Assembly: GCA_035281645.1 (NCBI GenBank)
Contig: DATEDN010000022.1
Coordinates: 1-6,495 of the forward strand
Origin: JACCTH01 sp035281645
GTDB taxonomy: Bacteria; Actinomycetota; Acidimicrobiia; Spongiisociales; ZC4RG35
DNA length: 6,495 nt
Direction of reading: 5' to 3'
Below, one piece after another: positions 1 to 5,661 of this stretch (its first letter is position 1; each line of letters begins with the position of its first letter). Made by a program: the position numbers and the translations under genes. The notes beneath the pieces were generated by a model. That model did not search any database and had not been told where the DNA came from. It was given only the letters and a program-made list of their open reading frames with translations.

Positions 1-668
1 GCCGCCGCGGCTGGAGCGGGCTGGCGGGCAACGCCGCCAGTGCGCTCAGCCCCGGGCAGGCGATAGGCAATTCGCTGCTCTATGCCGCCATTGCCACGGT
101 GATAGCTACCGGAGTCGGCTTGGCGGCGGCGCGGATAATCGAAAGACGGGGGGGAGGGTGGCTCGACACAGCTCTCATGCTCCCGCTGGGAGTGTCGGCG
201 GTCACGGTTGGATTCGGCTTCCTCCTGGCCCTCGACCAACCCTTCGATTTGCGAGGGTCCTTCATCCTCGTGCCGCTGGCTCACGCGTTGGTGGCAACGC
301 CGTTCGTCGTAAGGGCGGCTCTGCCCCTCCTCCGATCGATCAGACCCGAACTGCGAGAAGCGGCCCGGGTGCTGGGGGCCTCCCCGGCCCAGGTGTGGAA
401 GGAGGTCGATTTTCCGATCATCGCCCGGGCCCTGGCGGTGGGGGCAGGCCTGGCGGCGGTGGTCTCCCTCGGAGAGTTTGGTGCCACGTCCTTCGTCGCC
501 CGACCCGCCAGCGTCACCGTGCCGACCTTGATCTTTCGCCTCCTAGGCCGCCCGGGGTCCGCTTCTTTTGGAACCGCGATGGCCCTGGCGGTGATCCTGG
601 CGGCGATGACCGCCTCGCTGGTGTTGTTGATCGATCGCCTCCGGGGTAGTGAGGCGGGGACCTTTTGA
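1..668 (+). CDS. ABC transporter permease, C-terminal part (thiamine/iron-type importer, ThiP/FbpB-like)
   Basis: The gene is cut by the left edge; the frame starts at nt 3 and gives 221 residues up to TGA at 666-668. It is a membrane subunit of a binding-protein-dependent importer in the inner membrane. The hydrophobic segments visible are GNSLLYAAIATVIATGVGLAAA, the LPLGVSAVTVGFGFLLAL stretch, a segment around VPLAHALVATPFVV, one around GAGLAAVVSLGEFGATSF, and a last one near the C terminus. The cytoplasmic EAA loop that docks on the ATPase is clear at nt 357-425 (EAARVLGASPAQVWKEVDFP). The full family member usually has two such halves and about 500 residues, so the first half lies outside the window. 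The gene overlaps the ATPase start (TGATG). Thiamine is the favoured substrate because the partner ATPase is short and lacks a TOBE domain; iron(III) or another small solute cannot be excluded without the binding protein. The fold is certain, the substrate is not. Confidence 0.9.
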   Translation, partial: RRGWSGLAGNAASALSPGQAIGNSLLYAAIATVIATGVGLAAARIIERRGGGWLDTALMLPLGVSAVTVGFGFLLALDQPFDLRGSFILVPLAHALVATPFVVRAALPLLRSIRPELREAARVLGASPAQVWKEVDFPIIARALAVGAGLAAVVSLGEFGATSFVARPASVTVPTLIFRLLGRPGSASFGTAMALAVILAAMTASLVLLIDRLRGSEAGTF

Positions 669-1375
669 TGCTGGCGGTCAGAGATATCTCGGTCGAATTC
701 GGACCCAAGGTCGCCCTTGATCAGGTCTCACTCGACCTCGGACAGGCCGAGATTCTTGCCCTCTTGGGTCCGTCGGGCTCGGGGAAGTCGACCCTGCTCC
801 GGGCCATCGCCGGCCTCGAAGAGATCACCACCGGGACGATCAGCTTCGAAGGGGAGGACTTGGCTGGGGTTCCCACTCACTTGCGTGGCTTCGGCCTCAT
901 GTTTCAGACCTACGCCCTTTTTCCGCACCTCACCGTCGCCGGCAACGTCGCCTTCGGTCTGCGAATGGCCAATCTGGAACCGGCTTCGATCAAATCCCGG
1001 GTCAGTGAGGTGCTGGAGTGGGTGGGTCTGAGCGAACTCGCTAATCGACGAATCGAGCGCTTGTCAGGCGGGGAGATGCAGCGGGTGGCGCTGGCCCGGA
1101 CCCTTGCTCCCAATCCCCGGCTGGTGATGCTGGACGAGCCTGTGGGCGCTCTTGATCGGCGACTGCGGGAGCGACTGGTGGAGGACATGGCCGACTCGTT
1201 GCGGGAGACAAAGCTGGGCGTGATCTACGTCACCCATGATCACGATGAGGCGCGGGTTATCGCCGACCGAGTGGCGTTGATGAACAACGGTCGCATCGTC
1301 CAGACGGGGACTTATCAGGAAATTGCCGAACGCCCTGCCGACGCCTGGGTGGCCGACTTCGTCGCCTCCTCCTAG
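668..1375 (+). CDS. ABC transporter ATP-binding protein (ThiQ-like, thiamine/iron-type importer)
   Basis: A cytoplasmic ATPase of 235 residues that powers the importer whose permease lies directly upstream. All motifs are present: Walker A GPSGSGKST (34-42), Q-loop Gln80 in FGLMFQ, signature LSGGEMQR (132-139), Walker B LVMLDEP with catalytic Glu157, D-loop GALD (160-163) and switch His190 in YVTHDHDEA. The protein ends soon after the nucleotide-binding domain, with no C-terminal TOBE domain; this length matches ThiQ and is much shorter than FbpC/PotA/MalK types of about 350 residues. I chose ATG 668 because it overlaps the permease stop (TGATG) and has GGGGA at 656-660 about 7 nt upstream; a TTG one codon earlier is possible. 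The stop TAG at 1373-1375 lies inside CTAG shared with the convergent thioesterase. The ABC identity is certain; the thiamine assignment is inferred. Confidence 0.93.
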   Translation: MLAVRDISVEFGPKVALDQVSLDLGQAEILALLGPSGSGKSTLLRAIAGLEEITTGTISFEGEDLAGVPTHLRGFGLMFQTYALFPHLTVAGNVAFGLRMANLEPASIKSRVSEVLEWVGLSELANRRIERLSGGEMQRVALARTLAPNPRLVMLDEPVGALDRRLRERLVEDMADSLRETKLGVIYVTHDHDEARVIADRVALMNNGRIVQTGTYQEIAERPADAWVADFVASS

Positions 1376-1764
1376 ATCGCCCCCATCGCTTCGGCAAAAC
1401 CGGGAGGCGGCCGGCTCAGCTTTCCTTCCCGATTGGTGAAGGCGGCCCGCAAGTCGAGGCTGGCGATGAGCTGATCCTGGCGGCGGATCTCCTGCGACCA
1501 ACGCGAGCTGGCGCGCGACACCTCCGTGACCTTGGTCTCGATCACCAAATCCTCATGCAAAGTTGCCGAGGCGAAGAAGCGAGCGGTTAACTCGACGAGA
1601 ACGATCTGGAACCCCGCCTCTCCCATTACGTCAAGGCCAAAGCCCACCGCCGCCAACGCCTCGACGCGGGCCGCCTCGAAGTACTGGAGGTAAGCCGTGT
1701 GGTTGACGTGGTTGTAAGGGTCGAGTTCGTAAAAGCGCGGGCGGATCGAAAACCGGTGAGCCAC
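1372..1764 (-). CDS. Hotdog-fold acyl-CoA thioesterase (4HBT, YbgC/FadM type)
   Basis: A 130-residue single hotdog domain, the normal size for small acyl-CoA thioesterases. The family motif is at the N terminus: RFYELDPYNHVNHTAYLQYFE (residues 10-30), with Asp15 at the catalytic position and the NHVNHxxYLxYFExAR helix. It should hydrolyse an acyl-CoA to free acid and CoA in the cytoplasm; the acyl chain cannot be told from sequence. The start is GTG at 1764-1762. It is the only usable one, since an in-frame TAA lies four codons upstream (1776-1774) and the next Met is about 45 residues in. There is no Shine-Dalgarno. Instead the start codon lies in a perfect hairpin, next to a second hairpin that fills the 19-bp gap after the VOC gene, suggesting translational coupling. 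The gene is the second of a two-gene (-) operon and overlaps the convergent ABC ATPase by 4 bp. Confidence 0.9.
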   Translation of the reverse strand: MAHRFSIRPRFYELDPYNHVNHTAYLQYFEAARVEALAAVGFGLDVMGEAGFQIVLVELTARFFASATLHEDLVIETKVTEVSRASSRWSQEIRRQDQLIASLDLRAAFTNREGKLSRPPPGFAEAMGAI

Positions 1765-1782
1765 CGGCCGACATTAGGTCGG
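1753..1782 (-). promoter_or_regulatory. Two back-to-back hairpins between VOC and thioesterase genes, one enclosing the GTG start
   Basis: Reading the (-) mRNA, CCGAC/GTCGG (1782-1778 with 1772-1768, loop CTAAT) follows the VOC stop by one base. It is followed at once by CCGGTG/CACCGG (1767-1762 with 1758-1753, loop GCT). The second stem contains the thioesterase GTG start and is followed by TTTT (1752-1749). It could hide the start until ribosomes finishing the VOC gene open it, or act as a weak intrinsic terminator or attenuator. The pairing is seen directly; the function is inferred. Confidence 0.4.
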
Positions 1783-1783
1783 G

Positions 1784-2146
1784 CTAATCGTGTCGAGCGA
1801 TGCAGAACTCGTTGCCATCGGGATCGGCCATCACCCTCCAATGAAAGCCCCCAATGTCATGGTCTTCGACCTGGCTGCCGCCCAGTTCGAGAATCCTTGC
1901 GGAGGCGGCGTCGATGTCTTTGACGCTTGTGTCGAGGTGGAGGCGACGTCGGCCAGGAGTTGGATCGGCGACCCTTTGAAACGCGATCGAGTAGCCACCC
2001 TGCCGCTGCCGCCGGAGCCAAATGAAACCATCGGCGCGATGACCGATCTCGACACCGAGAAGCTGAGACCAGAAGGAAGCCAACCTCTCCTCATCGGTCG
2101 TGTTGATGACGACCGAGGACACCTCGACCACTGCATCGTCAGTCAC
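1784..2146 (-). CDS. VOC superfamily (glyoxalase-like) protein
   Basis: A 120-residue protein with the two betaalphabetabetabeta modules of the vicinal oxygen chelate fold. Module 1 runs from VEVSSVVINTTDEERLASFWSQLLG to about residue 60. Module 2 runs from RRRLHLDTSVKDIDAASARILELGG to the closing DPDGNEFCIARHD. It resembles the Glyoxalase_6-like subgroup common in actinobacteria, which has no agreed reaction. His70 and Glu113 (GNEFCI) sit at classical metal-ligand positions, but the first-strand His of true glyoxalase I is absent (VSSVVIN), so methylglyoxal activity should not be assumed. The start is GTG at 2146-2144, decided by a strong AGGAGGA (2157-2151) 4 nt upstream; the nearby ATG at 2148 is out of frame and closes at once. 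It is the first gene of a two-gene (-) operon with the thioesterase, and divergent from the dehydrogenase with 22 bp between starts. Confidence 0.87.
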   Translation of the reverse strand: MTDDAVVEVSSVVINTTDEERLASFWSQLLGVEIGHRADGFIWLRRQRQGGYSIAFQRVADPTPGRRRLHLDTSVKDIDAASARILELGGSQVEDHDIGGFHWRVMADPDGNEFCIARHD

Positions 2147-2150
2147 ATGA

Positions 2151-2157
2151 TCCTCCT
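2151..2157 (-). promoter_or_regulatory. Strong Shine-Dalgarno for the VOC gene
   Basis: TCCTCCT on the (+) strand reads AGGAGGA on the (-) mRNA, 4 nt before GTG 2146. It fixes the GTG start rather than the overlapping out-of-frame ATG at 2148. Confidence 0.75.
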
Positions 2158-2162
2158 ACGCT
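2157..2162 (+). promoter_or_regulatory. Candidate -10 box for a leaderless dehydrogenase transcript
   Basis: TACGCT fits the TANNNT -10 consensus of actinobacterial leaderless promoters. It would lie at -12 to -7 if transcription starts at the G of GTG 2169. No Shine-Dalgarno precedes that GTG, and an in-frame TGA at 2148 leaves no other start between, which supports a leaderless mRNA. No convincing -35 is seen. The motif is short, so this is a moderate call. Confidence 0.45.
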
Positions 2163-2168
2163 CGCCGG

Positions 2169-3188
2169 GTGCGCGCCTGGCTTCTCCACGACACCACCGG
2201 TATAGATGCCCTTGGCCTCGAAGACGTGCCAACCCCCGAGCCTGGTCCAGGACAGGCCCGAGTCCGGCTGAAGGTAGCCGGTCTCAATCATCTCGATGTT
2301 TGGGTGTCGATGGGACTTCCGAAGCCGAAATCGCTCCCGCACATCTTGGGTGGAGATGGTGCGGGCATCATCGAAGCCCTCGGGCCGGGAGTGAGCGGGT
2401 GGAAGGTGGGCGATGAAGTTGTCATCAATCCCTCGCTCTCTTGTGGCGAGTGCCAGTTCTGCCTCGCCGACAACATGGTCTTTTGTCGCCAGTATTCGAT
2501 CTTGGGCGAGGTGGAGCCAGGCACGCTCGCCGAGCAGATCGTTCTTCCGACCGCCAGCCTGATCGCCAAGCCGGCGGGACTCAGTTGGGAGGTGGCAGGC
2601 ACCTTCGGACTGGCGACCTCGACCGCCTATCGAATGCTCGCTCGAGCCGAACTCAAAGCGGGCGAGAGTGTCCTCGTGGTTGGCGTCGGAGGCGGCGTTT
2701 CCTCGGCGGCGACGGTCATTGCAGTGGCGATGGGCGCCCGGGTTCTCGTCACCTCGCGGGATCAGAAGAAGATTGCCTGGGCAGTGGAGCACGGAGCTGA
2801 GTCGGGCTTCGACTCCGGTTCGGCTTTCGCGGCCAGCGTCAAGGAGGCGACGGGCCGGGGTGCCGACGTGGTGGTGGAGAACGTCGGCAAGGCGACCTGG
2901 GACCAATCATTTCGCTCGCTGGCGCCGGGGGGCCGAATGGTGATCTGTGGGGCGACGGCAGGCAACAAGGTCGAGCTGGCGCTTCCGGTCGTTTGGTTCA
3001 AGCAGTTGAAGATCATCGGCTCGACCATGGCCAATCGTTCAGAATTCGAGGCCGCCCTCGATTTAGTGGCCAGCGGTCGGGTGCAGCTTCCAATCGATCA
3101 GATCTTCCCCTTCGAAGAACTCCCCGCCGCCATGGAGCGTATTGACAAAGGTGAGCAGTTGGGCAAGGTGGGTATAAGGGTTTCCTAG
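2169..3188 (+). CDS. Medium-chain dehydrogenase/reductase, zinc-type (alcohol dehydrogenase/quinone oxidoreductase-like)
   Basis: A 339-residue cytoplasmic NAD(P)-dependent oxidoreductase of normal family length. The N-terminal GroES-like domain (1-130) carries a complete structural zinc site, C92-x2-C95-x2-C98-x7-C106 (SCGECQFC then FC). The Rossmann domain has VLVVGVGGGVSSAA (168-181), and the SRDQKK after the second strand hints at NADP(H). The catalytic zinc ligands of classical ADH are missing: the first Cys is Asn40 in NHLD, and the GHE motif is GGD at 61-63. From memory, both replacements are shared by a bacterial MDR group usually labelled alcohol dehydrogenase or quinone oxidoreductase, so this is not damage. 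The substrate is unknown. GTG 2169 is the only start after in-frame TGA 2148. The stop TAG directly abuts the ATG of the next gene, so the two are one operon. Confidence 0.92.
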   Translation: MRAWLLHDTTGIDALGLEDVPTPEPGPGQARVRLKVAGLNHLDVWVSMGLPKPKSLPHILGGDGAGIIEALGPGVSGWKVGDEVVINPSLSCGECQFCLADNMVFCRQYSILGEVEPGTLAEQIVLPTASLIAKPAGLSWEVAGTFGLATSTAYRMLARAELKAGESVLVVGVGGGVSSAATVIAVAMGARVLVTSRDQKKIAWAVEHGAESGFDSGSAFAASVKEATGRGADVVVENVGKATWDQSFRSLAPGGRMVICGATAGNKVELALPVVWFKQLKIIGSTMANRSEFEAALDLVASGRVQLPIDQIFPFEELPAAMERIDKGEQLGKVGIRVS

Positions 3189-3998
3189 ATGGCCGACTTT
3201 CTCAGAGTCAATCGGCGGCTATTTCTCGCGCAAATGGGCAAAGGAACCATGGCCCTGGTCGTCTTCGGCGCCTGCGGCGATACCGGTGGCTCTGGGAGCA
3301 CCCCGTCAACGTCATCCGCTGGCCCGACACCGTCCGGCGGCACGACCAGCTCTCCAGCTACTACTTCACCCGCGACGAGTTCAGCCTCTTCGACGACATC
3401 ACCGGCCGCTGAGGCTCAGTTCCGGCGGGTCAATCTCGGCTTCGTCTCGGCCTACATCGTTGTGCGGGGAAGCGAGGCGGCGATAGTCGATACCGGCGTC
3501 TCCGGAAGCGAGGGCGATATCGAGGCGGCGCTGGGAGAAGTGGGTTTGGGATGGGAACAGGTCGGCCATGTCATCCTGACCCATCGACATCCCGACCACC
3601 AGGGAAGCGCTCCGGCGGTGCTGGAAGCCGCCAGCTTTGCCACCGGCTACGCCGGTGAAGGCGACCTCGACAGCATTACTGCTCCTCGGCCGCTTACCGC
3701 CGTGGTCGATGGTGACAGTGTCTTTGGCCTCGACGTGGTCGGCACTCCCGGCCACACCGCCGGTCATATCTGTCTGCTCGATCCGGTGGCGGAGGTATTG
3801 GTGGCGGGTGATGCCTTGGTAGGTGCCGAGGGAGGCGTCGCCGCCCCTGATCCGCAATTCAGCTCCGATCATGACGAAGCGCTGAGATCGGTTGAGAAAC
3901 TCGCCGGATTGGCGTACGAGCAGATTCTTTTCGGTCACGGCGATCCGGTGACCTCTGGCGGCTCGGGGTTGGTCGCCGACCTGGCCGCTGGCCTCTAG
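3189..3998 (+). CDS. Exported metallo-beta-lactamase-fold hydrolase with Tat/lipoprotein-like leader
   Basis: A protein of 269 residues. The leader has a twin arginine followed by a hydrophobic stretch (NRRLFLAQMGKGTMALVVFGAC). Cys29 follows FGA, a loose lipobox, so lipid anchoring is likely but not certain. Residues 30-75 are a low-complexity Ser/Thr/Pro/Gly linker, as in surface lipoproteins. The MBL domain follows with its zinc ligands: HRHPDH (H132, H134, D136, H137), GHTAGH (H189), GDAL (D208) and FGHGD (H250). The form is that of the glyoxalase II-like hydrolase group rather than a proven beta-lactamase; the substrate is unknown. ATG 3189 directly follows the dehydrogenase stop, with AAGGG (3176-3180) 8 nt upstream. 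The pairing of a cytoplasmic dehydrogenase with an exported hydrolase suggests one compound handled on both sides of the membrane, but this is inference. Confidence 0.9.
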   Translation: MADFLRVNRRLFLAQMGKGTMALVVFGACGDTGGSGSTPSTSSAGPTPSGGTTSSPATTSPATSSASSTTSPAAEAQFRRVNLGFVSAYIVVRGSEAAIVDTGVSGSEGDIEAALGEVGLGWEQVGHVILTHRHPDHQGSAPAVLEAASFATGYAGEGDLDSITAPRPLTAVVDGDSVFGLDVVGTPGHTAGHICLLDPVAEVLVAGDALVGAEGGVAAPDPQFSSDHDEALRSVEKLAGLAYEQILFGHGDPVTSGGSGLVADLAAGL

Positions 3999-4010
3999 TA
4001 CTGCCCCACC

Positions 4011-4016
4011 TATACT
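4011..4016 (+). promoter_or_regulatory. Probable -10 box of the tRNA-Asp/tRNA-Phe promoter
   Basis: TATACT matches the sigma-70 -10 consensus at five of six bases and lies 31 nt before tRNA-Asp, in the 49-bp gap after the hydrolase gene. It would give a 5' leader of about 25 nt, usual for tRNA precursors. The expected -35 area (about 3987-3994) shows only a weak match. Confidence 0.45.
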
Positions 4017-4047
4017 TTCCCGCCGCAAGGAGAGCCGGTCCCCGTTC

Positions 4048-4123
4048 GGGGGTGTGGTGAAGCTTGGCCGTTCACGCCGGCCTGTCAAGCCGGAGGTCGC
4101 GGGTTCGAATCCCGTCATCCCCG
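4048..4123 (+). tRNA. tRNA-Asp (anticodon GTC)
   Basis: A complete 76-nt cloverleaf. The acceptor stem GGGGGTG (4048-4054) pairs with CATCCCC (4116-4122), with one G-T pair; the discriminator is G4123. The D stem is GTGA/TCAC (4057-4060, 4072-4075). The anticodon stem CCGGC/GCCGG closes the loop CTGTCAA, with anticodon GTC at 4084-4086. The variable loop is AGGTC. The T arm is GCGGG-TTCGAAT-CCCGT (4099-4115). CCA is not encoded (CTA follows), as is usual in actinobacteria. CCCCG just upstream (4040-4044) could pair with the first Gs of the acceptor stem in the unprocessed transcript. Confidence 0.97.
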
Positions 4124-4151
4124 CTACCCAGATGATGACTTGCTCTCCTTT

Positions 4152-4224
4152 GGCCAGGTAGCTCAGTTGGGAGAGCGACGGTCTGAAAAACCGTAGGTCG
4201 GCAGTTCGATCCTGCCCCTGGCCA
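4152..4224 (+). tRNA. tRNA-Phe (anticodon GAA)
   Basis: A complete 73-nt cloverleaf, 28 bp after tRNA-Asp and probably on the same transcript. The acceptor stem GGCCAGG (4152-4158) pairs perfectly with CCTGGCC (4217-4223); the discriminator is A4224. The D arm is GCTC/GAGC. The anticodon stem ACGGT/ACCGT closes the loop CTGAAAA, with GAA at 4185-4187. The variable loop is AGGTC. The T arm is GGCAG-TTCGATC-CTGCC (4200-4216). The next bases are CCCA, so an exact CCA is not encoded. Confidence 0.97.
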
Positions 4225-4249
4225 CCCAAATGCCCTCGATGGCCAACCC

Positions 4250-4279
4250 AAAAAGCGATTGGGGCGGGCAGGGAATCGC
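4250..4279 (-). terminator. Intrinsic terminator of the DUF222-HNH gene
   Basis: On the (-) strand a perfect 6-bp stem GCGATT/AATCGC (4279-4274 with 4260-4255, 13-nt loop) starts 2 nt after the HNH stop codon and is followed directly by TTTTT (4254-4250). This is the usual form of a rho-independent terminator, and it keeps (-) transcription out of the tRNA genes. Confidence 0.65.
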
Positions 4280-4280
4280 C

Positions 4281-5537
4281 TCAGGGGTCGCGACCGCTGG
4301 TGGTATAGCGATGTCCAGTGGGACTGGTCCATAGGTGATCGCCCGAGTCAAGGGGTTCGTGTTTCCACCCGCCCTCATGCCGCAGTACGTGGTGATGGCG
4401 ACAGAGCGGGACCAGGTTGCTGACGACAGTGGGCCCACCCTCCCCATAGGGCCGGCGATGGTCGAGGTCGCAGTTAGCCGCCGGCATCCGACAGCCTGGG
4501 AAAACACAGCGACGATATCGAGCCTCGACAAAGCGCCTCTGGCTCTTGGTGGGACGGCGGCGGGTGATGCCATTTGCCACCGGTAGGCCCGAATCTGGGT
4601 CGGTGACGGTAAACCGCCACTCCCCGGCCACCTGCTCGGCCGCCACCTGGCGACAGATGTCGGCGATGACCGGTCCGAAGCCTCCGAGCTCGCCTGGGGT
4701 CTCGGCCAGGCCGACCAGCGTGGCGAGGTCGACCAGGAGATCAATGGTTCCCCTGCCGGTGCCGTGGTCGAAGACCTTGCCCATCAACAGATCCAAGAAG
4801 ACATCGGCCCGGATCTGGTCGAGAGTTCGACCGTCACTTCCGGTGAGAGAGAAGGCGATCTCGGTGATCCGCTGCAGTGCGGCCACCGCCTCGGGGGCGG
4901 CGAGGTCATAGCCCGAAAGGTGAGCCGTACCCTCTTCGCTGGCCTCGAGCTCCACCCTTCGCTCGGCCAGGGCCTCTTCATAAAGGCGTTGGGCGAGGTC
5001 GGGATCAGCTTCCACGCAGCGCTTGCGTAGGTAGGCAGCGAGCTGGCCCGAGGTCAATTGAGACGCCCGCTCGATCACCTCGGCGGCCAATGACTGGGCG
5101 GTCTCGGGAGGAAGGGAGGCCAGACCCTTGACAAGCACACCCGCCCGTCTCCGATCGATCCGTCCAGAGAGCAGGGCAGAGAAGACCGCCGGCAGGGCGA
5201 TAAGGCCGGAGGCGAAGGCGAGATCGAGGGTGGCGGCCCGGCGGGTGAGGCGGAGGGCGGTGCCGATCTCGGCTTCGGCGGCGCCATAGGCTGCCTCGAT
5301 GTCCGCGGGATCGGTTCCCTCCTCCCAAGAGCCGGAGATCTCGACCATGTCCCGATAGACCTGGGCCTGGTAATGAGAAGCCAGTCGTTGGTGGGCTCGC
5401 AAGACCAAGACCCGGTCATAGGCCCCGAGCTCGCTGACGTCGATCATCGCCAGCATCTGGGCCAGGTCGGGACCCGGAGAAAGCCGATCCAAATCTTCCG
5501 GAAGAACGCTGATGCTGGTGTCGTAGGTGTCGAACAT
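4281..5537 (-). CDS. DUF222 domain protein with C-terminal HNH endonuclease (13E12 repeat family)
   Basis: A protein of 418 residues from ATG 5537; an in-frame TTG at 5549 would add four. Neither start has a clear Shine-Dalgarno, so the start is uncertain. The N-terminal two thirds is the helical DUF222 region, with the segment ALPAVFSALLSGRIDRRRA being typical. The C terminus is a zinc-finger HNH nuclease: CVFPGC (C344, C349), DLDH (catalytic-type His360), SNL (Asn374), then CRHHH (C379, H382) and H387, ending in W-x-SPTGHRY. All nuclease residues are present, so it should be active on DNA, but the family has no settled role. It is highly multiplied in actinobacteria and is linked in Mycobacterium tuberculosis to the REP13E12 repeats. 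The stop is TGA (4283-4281), which shows TGA terminates in this genome. The gene is transcribed alone, opposite to the tRNAs and divergent from the redoxin gene. Confidence 0.93.
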   Translation of the reverse strand: MFDTYDTSISVLPEDLDRLSPGPDLAQMLAMIDVSELGAYDRVLVLRAHQRLASHYQAQVYRDMVEISGSWEEGTDPADIEAAYGAAEAEIGTALRLTRRAATLDLAFASGLIALPAVFSALLSGRIDRRRAGVLVKGLASLPPETAQSLAAEVIERASQLTSGQLAAYLRKRCVEADPDLAQRLYEEALAERRVELEASEEGTAHLSGYDLAAPEAVAALQRITEIAFSLTGSDGRTLDQIRADVFLDLLMGKVFDHGTGRGTIDLLVDLATLVGLAETPGELGGFGPVIADICRQVAAEQVAGEWRFTVTDPDSGLPVANGITRRRPTKSQRRFVEARYRRCVFPGCRMPAANCDLDHRRPYGEGGPTVVSNLVPLCRHHHVLRHEGGWKHEPLDSGDHLWTSPTGHRYTTSGRDP

Positions 5538-5630
5538 CTGTACGATCAAACCTACAAGACAGCTGGGACAGAATCCATCCCCCTGTCAGATCTTTTCCGA
5601 AAAATCGAGAAGAACTTTCCGCTCGGCAGG

Positions 5631-5654
5631 CCCTAGCGCCTATGCGCATTAGGG
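5631..5654 (+). promoter_or_regulatory. 5'-UTR hairpin covering the Shine-Dalgarno of the redoxin gene
   Basis: CCCTA-GCGC (5631-5639) pairs with GCGC (5644-5647) and TAGGG (5650-5654). The loop is CTAT (5640-5643) and AT 5648-5649 is bulged. The right arm contains the AGGG that should bind the ribosome 7 nt before ATG 5662. If it forms in the mRNA, it would hold the site closed. As DNA it could instead be an imperfect operator of about 24 bp. The pairing is seen; the role is inferred. Confidence 0.45.
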
Positions 5655-5661
5655 TCGAAAA

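Noticed and set aside
2139..2906. 255-codon reading frame on (-) opposite the dehydrogenase
   Set aside because: It is antisense to a clear MDR gene and its His/Arg/Gly-rich composition is typical of an antisense shadow in GC-rich DNA.
4200..4224. Phage or island attachment site at the 3' end of tRNA-Phe
   Set aside because: I saw no second copy of the tRNA end and no integrase gene in the window.
3399..4229. 276-codon reading frame on (-) across the MBL gene and both tRNAs
   Set aside because: It is antisense to a well-supported MBL gene and runs through two perfect tRNAs; its protein resembles no family and its length reflects high GC.
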